From the NCBI RefSeq assembly GCF_033095865.1, contig NZ_AP019365.1, positions 1,027,501 to 1,091,500 of the forward strand: DNA of 64,000 bases, given 5' to 3'. Positions 28,741-37,947 of the stretch are shown piece after piece (positions within the stretch are counted from its first letter, which is position 1; every line of letters begins with the position of its first letter). The stretch comes from Pseudomonas sp. KU43P (GTDB lineage Bacteria; Pseudomonadota; Gammaproteobacteria; Pseudomonadales; Pseudomonadaceae). Below the pieces are notes generated by a model, which saw only the letters and a program-made list of their open reading frames with translations, was not told the DNA's origin and searched no databases. The position numbers and the translations under genes are program-made.

Positions 28741-28870
28741 TCAGGCCATGAGCCGAACCCCGTCGGGCCCGAAAATGCTGATGAAACCAGTCCCCAAGCG
28801 AAGCGGGTTGCAGGGGAGTGGACGTCTCCGAGGGCGTAAAGGTTCCCATCTGAAGAGGCATTTGGCCAGT
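28741..28870 (-). promoter_or_regulatory. Structured leader region of osmoprotectant operon
   Basis: The 560-base gap 28632-29192 has no supported gene. Its operon-proximal part is GC-rich and can fold on the minus strand: 28813-28821 with 28787-28795 (8 of 9 pairs; CCACTCCCC with GGGGACTGG) closing a 17-base interior. Nearby GGGCCC and CCGA/TCGG arms add smaller stems. The part further away (28870-29000) is AT-richer and promoter-like. I recognise no known riboswitch. One minus frame is open for about 45 codons ending at 28741 but lacks a start codon. Confidence 0.35.
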
Positions 28871-29002
28871 GCTAATCACTGGGGTGCTGGAATCTTGGCG
28901 AGAAAAAACAGCGGGTTATGGCGCTGTAGGCGTTGAAATAACTGCCCTGTGGCCATTTATCGTGATAAAGCGGTTGCAGGGTGAATTTATTGTGGCTGTG
29001 CG

Positions 29003-29100
29003 GGCCCTATCGCCGGCAAGCCGGCTCCCACGGGGGATCTTCACAAGCCTCAGGCCTTGTGCAGTACCTGTGGGAGCCGGCTTGCCGGCGATAGCGCCGG
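29003..29100. repeat. REP pair upstream of prfC
   Basis: Halves begin at 29003 (GGCCCTATCGCCGGCAAGCC) and 29069 (TGTGGGAGCCGGCTTGCCGG) in inverted orientation with a 36-base spacer containing CTTCACAAGCCTCAGGCCTT. It separates the divergently expressed osmoprotectant operon and prfC and ends just before the prfC promoter. Confidence 0.9.
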
Positions 29101-29126
29101 AACAGGCGCCACTCATTCGGCAGATT

Positions 29127-29154
29127 TTGGTCCGCGCCCAACTTCAGGTATGAT
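29127..29154 (+). promoter_or_regulatory. Candidate sigma-70 promoter of prfC
   Basis: TTGGTC (29127-29132), 16 bases, then TATGAT (29149-29154). The -10 matches TATAAT at five of six positions. A start point near 29161 would leave a leader of about 30 bases before the prfC ATG. Confidence 0.5.
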
Positions 29155-29192
29155 ATCGCCCCTTTTTAAATCCCCCATTCAGGCGATTTCCC

Positions 29193-30776
<1,584 letters not shown>

Positions 30777-30786
30777 TCGGCACAGT

Positions 30787-30882
30787 GGCCCTATCGCCGG
30801 CAAACCGGCTCCCACAGGGATATCTACAGGCCTCAAGCCTTGTACGGTGCCTGTGGGAGCCGGCTTGCCGGCGATAGGGCCG
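30787..30882. repeat. REP pair after prfC
   Basis: Left half from 30787 (with GCAAACCGG, one base off the common GCAAGCCGG) and right half from 30852 (TGTGGGAGCCGGCTTGCCGG). It fills the space between convergent prfC and the binding-protein gene. Spacer wording (ATCTACAGGCCTCAAGCCTT) resembles that of the pairs near 25.1 and 29.0 kb. Confidence 0.9.
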
Positions 30883-30893
30883 GTGCGGAAAAG

Positions 30894-31973
30894 CTAGTTC
30901 CCCGCCTTGATACTGGTCCAGATCCGCGTCCTGATGCGGTCGATCTTCGCCGGCATCGCCTCCAGCGCATACAGCTTGCCCATCACCTCGTCATTGGGGT
31001 AGATCATCGTGTTGCCTTTCATCGCCGGGTCCACCAGCCCGTCAGCCTTGAGGTTGCCGTTGGCGTACTGCACGTGGTTACTGATGTTGGCCATCACTTC
31101 TGGCTGTAGCAGGTAGTTCATGTAGGCATAGCCCGCCTTCTCGTCCGGCGCATCAGCCGGCATGGCGACCATGTCGAACCACATCGGCGCGCCTTCCTTG
31201 GGTATCGAATAGCCCACCTTGACCCCGTTCTTCGCCTCGTCGGCGCGGTTCTTCGCCTGCAGCACGTCACCCGAGAAGCCTACTACCACGCAAATGTCGC
31301 CATTGGCCAGGTCGCCGGTGTACTTGGAGGAGTGGAAGTAGCTGATGTACGGGCGCACCTTCATCAGCAGCGCCTTGGCCTTCTCGTAATCCTGCGGATC
31401 CTGGCTGTGGTGCGGCAGGCCCAGGTAGTGCAGGGCGATCGGCAGCAGCTCCGGGCCGTTGTCGAGCACGGCGACGCCGCAGCTTTTCAGTTTGCTCATG
31501 TACTCGGGCTTGAAGATCAGGTCCCAGGAATCGACCGGGGCGTTGTCGCCGAGCACCGCCTTGACCTTGTCGATGTTGTAGCCGATGCCCGTGCTGCCCC
31601 ACAGATAAGGGAAACCGTACTGGTTGCCCGGGTCGTTGACCTCCAGCGCCTTGAGCAGCACCGGGTTCAGGTTTTGCCAGTTGGGCAGCTGCGTCTTGTC
31701 GAGTTTCTTCAGGGCCTTGCCCTGGACCTGCCGGGCCATGAAGTGGTTGGACGGAAACACCACGTCATAACCGGAGTTGCCGGTCATCAGCTTGCCGTCG
31801 AGGGTCTCGTTGCTGTCGTACACGTCGTAGGTCGGCACGATGCCGGTGGCTTGCTGGAAGTTCTTCAGGGTGTCGGGCGCGACATAGCTGGACCAGTTGT
31901 AGATCTTCACCGTGTCGGCGGCGCTGGCCACGCTGGCGGCCAGCATCAGGGGTGCGATAAGGAGCGTGCGCAT
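30894..31973 (-). CDS. Periplasmic polyamine-type binding protein (PotF/SpuD family)
   Basis: A 359-residue solute-binding protein. Signal peptide MRTLLIAPLMLAASVASA-ADT, then motifs of the spermidine/putrescine family: VKIYNWSSYVAPDTL, VVFPSNHFMARQV, FPYLWGSTGIGYN, and WFDMVAMPADAPDEKAGYA. Trp, Asp and Tyr residues in these motifs line the amine pocket in PotF. No ABC permease or ATPase accompanies it; it is last in a row with a cupin and an amine-oxidase-like gene, so it may share a transporter encoded elsewhere. Exact ligand unknown. Confidence 0.88.
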   Translation of the reverse strand: MRTLLIAPLMLAASVASAADTVKIYNWSSYVAPDTLKNFQQATGIVPTYDVYDSNETLDGKLMTGNSGYDVVFPSNHFMARQVQGKALKKLDKTQLPNWQNLNPVLLKALEVNDPGNQYGFPYLWGSTGIGYNIDKVKAVLGDNAPVDSWDLIFKPEYMSKLKSCGVAVLDNGPELLPIALHYLGLPHHSQDPQDYEKAKALLMKVRPYISYFHSSKYTGDLANGDICVVVGFSGDVLQAKNRADEAKNGVKVGYSIPKEGAPMWFDMVAMPADAPDEKAGYAYMNYLLQPEVMANISNHVQYANGNLKADGLVDPAMKGNTMIYPNDEVMGKLYALEAMPAKIDRIRTRIWTSIKAGN

Positions 31974-32025
31974 GTCGGGGTTACCTTGCTTTGTCTGTTG
32001 TTATCGAAGGCAGGCGATCAGCGGA

Positions 32026-32367
32026 TCAGAAGATGAGAACGTAGGTCTTGCGCACGGTTTCCTGGATGTCCCAGATACCGGTGCTGTTGGCCGGTAGCAT
32101 CAATGCGTCTCCGGCTTCTATGAGCAGGGTCTCGCCACCGTCGGGGGTGAAGGTGCAGCGGCCCTTGATGAAATGGCAGAACTCCTGTTGCACGATCTGC
32201 CGCCGCCAGCGCCCGGGGGTGCACTCCCAGATGCCGGTCTCGACGCCGTCGCTGCGCTCCACGCAAGTGACCGAGGCCACTGACACGGGTTCGCCAAGGG
32301 GTACCGCGACCGGGTTGGCGCTGTCCAGCACGGCGCTGTCGGTGTGTTTGAACTGGGTGATGCTCAT
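32026..32367 (-). CDS. Small cupin-domain protein (DUF861/EutQ-like)
   Basis: A 113-residue single-domain cupin (about 30-110: GIWECTPGRWRRQIVQQEFC, HFIKGRCTFTPDGGETL, IEAGDALMLPANSTGIWDI). The wording matches cupins found beside amine-oxidising FAD enzymes. Some metal-site residues are replaced, so an enzyme role is uncertain. I start at ATG 32367 (MSITQFKHTD); the longer open frame upstream is the antisense-frame shadow of the oxidoreductase. It lies 32 bases after the oxidoreductase and 52 before the binding protein. Confidence 0.85.
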   Translation of the reverse strand: MSITQFKHTDSAVLDSANPVAVPLGEPVSVASVTCVERSDGVETGIWECTPGRWRRQIVQQEFCHFIKGRCTFTPDGGETLLIEAGDALMLPANSTGIWDIQETVRKTYVLIF

Positions 32368-32399
32368 TGCCGGTGAGTCCTGTGCAGATGAAAGGGAAG

Positions 32400-33806
32400 T
32401 CAGTGCATGAAGCCTTCCATGAAGTCCGCGAGCGAGCTGGCCAGGCGCCGCCTCCAGGGCGCGCTGGCGGGGTTGGCGAGGGTCCGGTCCTCGTGGACGA
32501 AACTCTGGATGATGGCGTTGTAGCCCAGCCAGCGGCAGGGTTCTGGCGGCCAGCTGGCCAGGCTCGACAGCGGGCGGTTGTCGAGCACCCAGGGCTGGGC
32601 GGTCAGTTCGTTGTGCTGGTTGAGGATCAGTGCTGCCAAGGTGCGCCCACCCAGGTTTGTGGCGCCGACGCCTTCGCCGCCGTAGCCGCCGGACAGGGCG
32701 ATACCGCGCTGGCGGTCGCACAGCATGTGCGGGCGGAAACGCCGGGCCATGCCCAAGTTGCCGCCCCAGGTATGGGTGATGCGCACGTGCTTGAGCTGCG
32801 GGAAGAGTTCGCTGAACAGGTAGCGGCGCAGCTCCACTTCGGCTTCGGTCAGGGTGAAGTTCTCGCGCAGCCGGCCGCCGAAGCGGTAGCCGCCACGGGC
32901 GCCGAACACCAGGCGGTTGTCGGCGGTGCGCTGGCCATAGGTGACCTGGCGGCTGTTTTCGCTGAACGCTTGACCTTGGGCCAGGCCGATCTGTTGCCAG
33001 GTCGACTCGGGCAGTGGTTCGGTGGCGACCAGCAGGCTTTGCACGGGGAGCTGGTGCTTGCCCAGGGGCGGCAGGCTGGCAGCGTAGCCTTCGACTGCAG
33101 GCACCATCCATTGGCAGCGCAGGCGGGCCAGCGGAGTGCGCACTTCGCCAGGCTGCCAGTCGATGGCCGGGGTGTTTTCATAGATGGGCACGCCCAGCGC
33201 CTCTACCGCCCGGGCCAGCCCTCGCACCAGCTTGGCCGGCTGGATGGTCGCGGTGTGCGGGCTGTAGATGGCGCCATAGGCATTGCTCACCCGCAACTGC
33301 GCCGCCAGTTGTTCGGGGCCGAGCCAGCGGTAGTCCTCCTCGCGCATGCCCTGGCTGTACAGGTCATCAAGGTAGGCACGCAGGCTGCGCTCCTGTTCCG
33401 GGTAGCGGGCGGCGCAATACAGCACGCCACCTTTGCGGAAGTCGCAGTCGATGGCCTCGCGCTGCAGCACGGCATGAACTTCATCGGGGATGCCTTGCAG
33501 CAGGTCGATGCTGGCGCGTCGCTGCTGAGGCGACAGGCTGGCCAGCAGGCGGTCTTCGCCGAGCATGTTGCCCATCAGCCAGCCGCCGTTGCGCCCGGAG
33601 GCACCGAAGCCGGCGATATTGGCTTCGATCACGGCGATATTCAGGTGCGGGGCCTGGCGCTTGAGGTAGTAGGCGGTCCACAAGCCCGTGTAGCCGGCGC
33701 CGATGATGCACACGTCCAGGTCGAGGTCTTCGCGCAGGGCCGGGCGGGCGCACAGCGGCTCGTCGAGCTGGTCCATCCACAGGCTGAGCGTGCGCAGGGG
33801 TTGCAT
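32400..33806 (-). CDS. FAD-dependent amine/amino acid oxidoreductase (PuuB-like)
   Basis: A 468-residue DAO-family flavoenzyme. The Rossmann motif for FAD is VCIIGAGYTGLWTAYYL (about 32-48) with EANIAGFGASGRNGGWL after it; the C-terminal FAD contact is GYGGEGVGATNLGGRTLA. This pattern is that of gamma-glutamylputrescine oxidase and related secondary-amine oxidases. I chose ATG 33806 (MQPLRTLSLWMDQLD), which has GGAG nine bases upstream, over GTG 33821. Upstream binding-protein and regulator context suggests oxidation of an imported amine; substrate not known. Confidence 0.87.
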   Translation of the reverse strand: MQPLRTLSLWMDQLDEPLCARPALREDLDLDVCIIGAGYTGLWTAYYLKRQAPHLNIAVIEANIAGFGASGRNGGWLMGNMLGEDRLLASLSPQQRRASIDLLQGIPDEVHAVLQREAIDCDFRKGGVLYCAARYPEQERSLRAYLDDLYSQGMREEDYRWLGPEQLAAQLRVSNAYGAIYSPHTATIQPAKLVRGLARAVEALGVPIYENTPAIDWQPGEVRTPLARLRCQWMVPAVEGYAASLPPLGKHQLPVQSLLVATEPLPESTWQQIGLAQGQAFSENSRQVTYGQRTADNRLVFGARGGYRFGGRLRENFTLTEAEVELRRYLFSELFPQLKHVRITHTWGGNLGMARRFRPHMLCDRQRGIALSGGYGGEGVGATNLGGRTLAALILNQHNELTAQPWVLDNRPLSSLASWPPEPCRWLGYNAIIQSFVHEDRTLANPASAPWRRRLASSLADFMEGFMH

Positions 33807-33870
33807 TGGGTTCGGCTCCACATCCGTCTAGGTCTGTGGGCGATGCTAGTGGGGTTGGCGGATGGCTGTC

Positions 33871-34680
33871 CTACGTGCGTGCACGCAGGGAATTTTGCTT
33901 GAGGTAGGCCTTGGGCGTGAGCCCGGTGTGCTCGCGGAAGCACTTGTAGAACGCCGACAGGGAGTTGAAGCCGGCGCTGAATGCCAGGTCGTCGATCGAC
34001 GCCGCACGGCTGTGGTCGCCAAGGCTGGCCATCAGGTGTTGCAGGCGCGCCTGGTTGACGTAGCGGTAGAAGCTCTGGCCGAGCACCTGGTTGAGCAGAT
34101 AGGAGATCTGGTTGCGGCTGTAGCCGCTGGCATCGGCCACTTGTTGCAGGTCCAGTTCTGGGTCGAGGTACGGGCGCTTGCGCTGGAAGTAGTGCTCCAG
34201 GTCCTGGGCCATGGTTGACAGCTGCCGGGGCGACAGGCCCAGGCGGCTGGTAGCCGGGCGCGGGCCGCTGCGGGTCAGCCCCGGGCTGTTCTGTCGGACC
34301 AGCGTGGCGTATTCGTTGACCCGCCAGATAAGCCCGTCCCTGACCGTGATCGCTTCGCTCGACTGGAAGGCCACCAGGCCTTCGCCACCCTGTACCGTGA
34401 CCTGGTACTGGATGAACGCGGTGCAGCCATCGACACGGATGCGGTCGCTGTGGACGATGTCTTCGCCAGCCTCGTGCGGCAAGCAGGCGCGCACGTAGTC
34501 GCGCAGTTCGCGATACCCGAGCACGCGGTTCTGGAAGAAGTCGTGGTACTGGATCTCGGGGTGATAGAGCGCGATCACGCCGTCGAGGTCGCGGTGCTTC
34601 CAGCACAGGTGGTAGCGCAGGACCGTTTCGGCGGTGATCGGCGTTTGTTCGGGGCCGTCGGGGAGTGTGTTCGGGCTCAT
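33871..34680 (-). CDS. SnoaL-like/AraC fusion transcriptional regulator
   Basis: A 269-residue regulator. The N-terminal part (about 15-135, VLRYHLCWKHRDLDGVIALY, PEIQYHDFFQNRVLGYRELRDYV) is a SnoaL/NTF2-like alpha-beta cone that usually binds a small ligand. The C-terminal AraC helix-turn-helix pair follows (about 165-262, LQQVADASGYSRNQISYLLN and ASIDDLAFSAGFNSLSAFYK, with FREHTGLTPKAYL). It is first in the minus-strand row, 64 bases before the oxidoreductase, and probably controls that row. The SnoaL-AraC order is uncommon compared with cupin-AraC. Confidence 0.85.
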   Translation of the reverse strand: MSPNTLPDGPEQTPITAETVLRYHLCWKHRDLDGVIALYHPEIQYHDFFQNRVLGYRELRDYVRACLPHEAGEDIVHSDRIRVDGCTAFIQYQVTVQGGEGLVAFQSSEAITVRDGLIWRVNEYATLVRQNSPGLTRSGPRPATSRLGLSPRQLSTMAQDLEHYFQRKRPYLDPELDLQQVADASGYSRNQISYLLNQVLGQSFYRYVNQARLQHLMASLGDHSRAASIDDLAFSAGFNSLSAFYKCFREHTGLTPKAYLKQNSLRART

Positions 34681-34853
34681 GCGCAGATAGTGCCGAGGGG
34701 CGGGAATGGAGGCAAGTCAGTGCCGGCCATTTCGCGGGGCTCGCATTGCATAAACCCTGAGCCATTAGCCGTAATCCGGGATTTTTGCACGATGTAAAAA
34801 CAGCGAGTGAGGCTAAACCCTTGAATTTGCTGAAAGTCATTTTTTGACACATT

Positions 34854-34869
34854 TGGCACAGCCTCTGCA
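34854..34869 (+). promoter_or_regulatory. Sigma-54-like -24/-12 promoter
   Basis: TGGCACAGCCTCTGCA has GG (34855-34856) and GC (34867-34868) with exactly ten bases between, the fixed spacing of RpoN promoters, and a full TGGCAC -24 block. The -12 block CTGCA differs from TTGCA by one base. It lies 52 bases before the ATG of the membrane-protein gene. No enhancer-binding site was identified. Confidence 0.5.
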
Positions 34870-34920
34870 CCGGTAATAGCGCGACTGGTCTTGCTGCTCA
34901 CAACAAAAGGCGAAAATCAC

Positions 34921-35808
34921 ATGATCCCCTCTGCCGAATACCCCTATGCCGATGCTCAGTCCCGCTCAGGCGTGTCCTGGGCGGCCATCTTTGCCGGTGC
35001 CGCTGCGGCGGCGTCCCTTTCCCTGATCCTGGTAGTACTCGGTGCAGGTCTCGGCTTTGCCGCCACCTCGCCCTGGGCGAATGAAGGTGCCAGCGCCAAG
35101 GCGTTAGGTATCTCGACGATCATCTGGCTGTTGCTGACCCAGATCCTCGCCTCCGGCCTGGGTGGCTACATTGCCGGTCGCCTGCGGGTGAAGTGGGCCA
35201 ACCTGCACGGTGATGAGGTGTATTTCCGTGACACGGCCCATGGCTTCCTGGCTTGGGCGGTTGCCACGCTGGTGGCAGCCATGTTGATCGTGAGTACCGC
35301 CGGTGGCCTTGCGAGTGCCGGTATTCAAGCCGGGGCGAGTGCCGTGGGCGCTGCCGCGAGCATGGCACCTAAGCCTGACCCCAACGCCTATTTCGTCGAC
35401 AGCCTGTTCCGTGGCGACGGCCCGGCTCCGGTAAGCGAGGATGCCGCCAACGGCATCGCGGCGCGGATCATCGCCAAGTCGATCACGCAGGGAACGCTTG
35501 AAGAAGGCGACCGTGCCTACCTGGCGCAGCTGGTGGCGCAACGTACTCGCTTGAGTCAGCCCGAGGCCGAAGCACGGGTGGATCAGGTGTTCGCACAGGT
35601 GCAACAGGCCAAAGTACAAGCCAAGCAGGCGGCCGATACCGCAGCCAAAGTGGCGGCATGGACCGCGCTGTGGACATTCGTTGCGCTGTTGTGTGGGGCG
35701 TTCTTTGCCAGCCTGGCCGCGCTGTTCGGTGGCCGTCAGCGTGACCGTGTGCTGTGGCTGGAAGGGGAAGGGGTGGAATACACCGCGCGTCGTACCGTTC
35801 AACGTTGA
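34921..35808 (+). CDS. Predicted membrane protein, Gly/Ala-rich, three to four helices
   Basis: A 295-residue protein of no family I can name. Hydrophobic segments lie near 15-45 (SWAAIFAGAAAAASLSLILVV), 62-85 (STIIWLLLTQILASGLGGYI), 105-125 (AWAVATLVAAMLIVSTAGGL) and 255-278 (ALWTFVALLCGAFFASLAAL). Between helix 3 and 4 is a hydrophilic, helix-prone region (about 150-250, Gln/Ala/Lys-rich at EARVDQVFAQVQQAKVQAKQ) likely in periplasm or cytoplasm. ATG 34921 was chosen with AAGGCGAA upstream. A 24-codon ORF follows 15 bases later. Possibly an envelope stress or stationary-phase protein, given its sigma-54-like promoter; this is inference. Confidence 0.75.
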   Translation: MIPSAEYPYADAQSRSGVSWAAIFAGAAAAASLSLILVVLGAGLGFAATSPWANEGASAKALGISTIIWLLLTQILASGLGGYIAGRLRVKWANLHGDEVYFRDTAHGFLAWAVATLVAAMLIVSTAGGLASAGIQAGASAVGAAASMAPKPDPNAYFVDSLFRGDGPAPVSEDAANGIAARIIAKSITQGTLEEGDRAYLAQLVAQRTRLSQPEAEARVDQVFAQVQQAKVQAKQAADTAAKVAAWTALWTFVALLCGAFFASLAALFGGRQRDRVLWLEGEGVEYTARRTVQR

Positions 35809-35823
35809 GGAAGGAGAAACGTC

Positions 35824-35898
35824 ATGCGCTCATTACTGCTGTGGATGCTTGGGGTACCGATTCCGGTGATCATCCTGATCGCGATATTCATGCATTGA
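35824..35898 (+). CDS. 24-residue hydrophobic small protein
   Basis: ATG 35824 to TGA 35898 encodes MRSLLLWMLGVPIPVIILIA followed by IFMH, a single transmembrane-length hydrophobic segment with a positive N-terminus. AAGGAG (35811-35816) sits seven bases before the ATG, an ideal ribosome binding site, and the ORF is 15 bases after the stop of the membrane-protein gene, so it is probably cotranscribed. The GVPIPVIIL core with two prolines suggests a kinked helix. Too short for routine gene calling. Confidence 0.7.
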   Translation: MRSLLLWMLGVPIPVIILIAIFMH

Positions 35899-35918
35899 GA
35901 TCGTCGGGGCCGCTTTGC

Positions 35919-35990
35919 GGCCTATCGCCGGCAAGCCGGCTCCCACAGGGGCATCACTGTTACCTGTGGGAGCCGGCTTGCTGGTGAAGG
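35919..35990. repeat. REP pair between small ORF and dppF
   Basis: Left half GGCCTATCGCCGGCAAGCCG from 35919 and right half TGTGGGAGCCGGCTTGCTGG from 35965. The right half has lost its second GCCGGC (GCTGGTGAAGG), so it is partly decayed. It lies between convergent genes. Confidence 0.85.
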
Positions 35991-36000
35991 CGATGCGGGG

Positions 36001-36969
36001 CTAGAGGAACTGCTCGGCGTAGTGACAGGCTACTTGGCGTGTACCTACCTGCCGAAACGCTGGCACTTCCTTGGCACAGCGCTCCGTGGCATACGGGCAG
36101 CGCTTGTGAAACGCGCACCCATCCGGCGGGTTCAACGGGTTGGGCAACTCCCCGGCAATGCGGATCTTCGGCTTCAACGGGTCCGGATGAATCGCCGGAG
36201 TGGCCGACAACAACGCCTGCGTATACGGATGCAGCGGCTTCTCGTAGATATCCTCCTTGGGCCCCATCTCCGCCGGCCGGCCCAGGTACATCACCAGTAC
36301 CTGGTCCGCTACATGGCGCACCACCGCCAGGTTGTGGGAGATGAATACATAGGCCGTGTTGAATTCCTTCTGCAAGTCCATGAACAGGTTAAGCACCTGC
36401 GCCTGGATCGACACGTCCAGTGCCGAGGTCGGCTCGTCCGCCACCAGCACTTTTGGTTGCAGCATCATCGCCCGGGCCAGGGCGATGCGCTGGCGCTGAC
36501 CACCGGAGAACATGTGCGGATAACGCTGATAGTGCTCGGGGCGAAGGCCGACCTGTTCCATCATCTTCTGCACTTTCTCACGCCGCTCCGTCTTGCTCAG
36601 CGCGGTATTGATCAGCAGCGGTTCGGCCAACTGGTCGCCGATCTTCTGCCGTGGGTTGAGCGAGGCGTAGGGGCTCTGGAACACCATCTGCACATCGCGG
36701 CGCAGTTGCTTGCGCTCTTGCTTGCTGGCGCCCTTGACCTCGGTGCCGGCAATCTGCAGCGAACCCGAGGAGGGCTCCTCGATCAGGGTCAGGGCACGTG
36801 CCAGGGTCGACTTGCCACACCCGGACTCTCCGACCACGGCCAGGGTCTTGCCTGCCTCCAGTTCGAACGACACGCCATTGAGTGCTCGCACCAGGGCGTG
36901 GCCCTTGAACAGGCCGCGTGAAACCTCGTAATGCCGGGTCAGCTCCCGTGCGGTTAGAACGACGGCCAT
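36001..36969 (-). CDS. dppF: Dipeptide ABC importer ATPase DppF
   Basis: A 322-residue ATPase. Walker A GESGCGKSTLA (about 47-57), Q-loop FQSPYASLNPRQ, signature FSGGQRQRIALARAM, Walker B VLVADEPTSALDV. The C-terminal oligopeptide-transporter extension has GCAFHKRCPYATERC, whose cysteines hold a [4Fe-4S] cluster in this family. ATG 36969 ([16 protein letters not shown]) shares one base with the dppD stop, so it is coupled; the much longer open frame upstream is inside dppD. Last gene of the dpp operon. Confidence 0.95.
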   Translation of the reverse strand: MAVVLTARELTRHYEVSRGLFKGHALVRALNGVSFELEAGKTLAVVGESGCGKSTLARALTLIEEPSSGSLQIAGTEVKGASKQERKQLRRDVQMVFQSPYASLNPRQKIGDQLAEPLLINTALSKTERREKVQKMMEQVGLRPEHYQRYPHMFSGGQRQRIALARAMMLQPKVLVADEPTSALDVSIQAQVLNLFMDLQKEFNTAYVFISHNLAVVRHVADQVLVMYLGRPAEMGPKEDIYEKPLHPYTQALLSATPAIHPDPLKPKIRIAGELPNPLNPPDGCAFHKRCPYATERCAKEVPAFRQVGTRQVACHYAEQFL

Positions 36970-37937
36970 CACGCCACCTCCTGGTTCAGCGGGTAGAAGC
37001 AACGCACCAGGCTGTGGGCCTGGGGATCGAGGGTGGGGCGCTGGCGCCGGCAGTTGTCCTGCACGTACGGGCAGCGCGGTGACAGCAGGCAGCCGTCGGG
37101 GCGGTCGTAGCGGCCGGGGACGATGCCGGGCAGGGTAGCCAGGCGTTCGGCGCCGATGCTGTGCTCGGGGATCGCCGCCAGCAGCGCTTCGCTGTAGGGG
37201 TGGGCCGGGACGTCGAACAGCTGCGGCACCTGGCCCACTTCCACGGCCTGGCCGGCATACATCACGCATACGCGCTTGGCGGTTTCCGCGACCACGGCGA
37301 GGTCGTGGGTGATCAGGATGAGCGCCATGTTGCGCTCCTTCTGCAGGTTCACCAGCAGCTCCATGATCTGCGCCTGGATGGTCACGTCCAGCGCGGTGGT
37401 CGGCTCGTCCGCGATCAGGAGCTTGGGCTCGCCGGCAATCGCCATGGCGATCGCCACGCGTTGGCTCATGCCGCCCGAGAGTTGGTGCGGGTAGGCGTCC
37501 AGGCGACTTTCGGCGGCCGGGATCTCGACTTTTTTCAGCAGCTCCAGGGCGCGCTGGCGTGCAGCCTTGCCCTTGAGCCCCAGGTGCTGGCGCAGCACCT
37601 CCTCGATCTGGAAGCCGACGGTGTAGCTCGGGTTGAGCGCGGTCATCGGGTCCTGGAAGATCATCGCGATGTCCTTGCCCACCACCTTGCGCCGCTGGCG
37701 GCCGCTGAGCTTGAGCATGTCGGTGCCGTCGAAGCTGAGGGTGTCGGCGGTGATGCGCCCCGGCGCGTCGATCAGGCCCATGAGGGCCATCATGGTCACC
37801 GACTTGCCCGAGCCGGATTCGCCGACGATGGCCAGGATCTCGCCAGCTTCGACCGACAGGTCCAGGCCGTCGACCACGGGTACGGCATTGGCGTCGCCGA
37901 AGCGCACGTTCAGGTTGTTGATCTGCAACAGTGACAT
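36969..37937 (-). CDS. dppD: Dipeptide ABC importer ATPase DppD
   Basis: A 322-residue ATPase paired with DppF. Walker [13 protein letters not shown]-loop [14 protein letters not shown], signature [15 protein letters not shown], Walker [14 protein letters not shown], and the C-terminal cluster motif [18 protein letters not shown] 37937 ([14 protein letters not shown]) has GAGGAGAG seven bases upstream; a longer frame to 37982 overlaps dppC and is rejected. It lies ten bases after dppC. Confidence 0.95.
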   Translation of the reverse strand: MSLLQINNLNVRFGDANAVPVVDGLDLSVEAGEILAIVGESGSGKSVTMMALMGLIDAPGRITADTLSFDGTDMLKLSGRQRRKVVGKDIAMIFQDPMTALNPSYTVGFQIEEVLRQHLGLKGKAARQRALELLKKVEIPAAESRLDAYPHQLSGGMSQRVAIAMAIAGEPKLLIADEPTTALDVTIQAQIMELLVNLQKERNMALILITHDLAVVAETAKRVCVMYAGQAVEVGQVPQLFDVPAHPYSEALLAAIPEHSIGAERLATLPGIVPGRYDRPDGCLLSPRCPYVQDNCRRQRPTLDPQAHSLVRCFYPLNQEVA

Positions 37938-37947
37938 GGCGCTCTCC

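Noticed and set aside
28565..28879. 104-codon minus frame upstream of the osmoprotectant permease
   Set aside because: It overlaps the permease start in a different frame, has no family match and lacks a good ribosome binding site; the region is better described as leader.
32026..33111. Single 361-codon frame joining the cupin to an N-terminal extension
   Set aside because: The extension is a wrong-frame reading of the FAD oxidase; the cupin has its own ATG at 32367 and normal family length.
33866..33886. Palindrome TGCGTGCACGCA as operator
   Set aside because: It lies in the last codons of the AraC gene and is explained by coding sequence; no promoter for another gene is near enough to support it.
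36001..37269. 422-codon version of dppF
   Set aside because: The first 100 codons lie inside dppD in another frame; ATG 36969 gives the family N-terminus and overlaps the dppD stop by one base.
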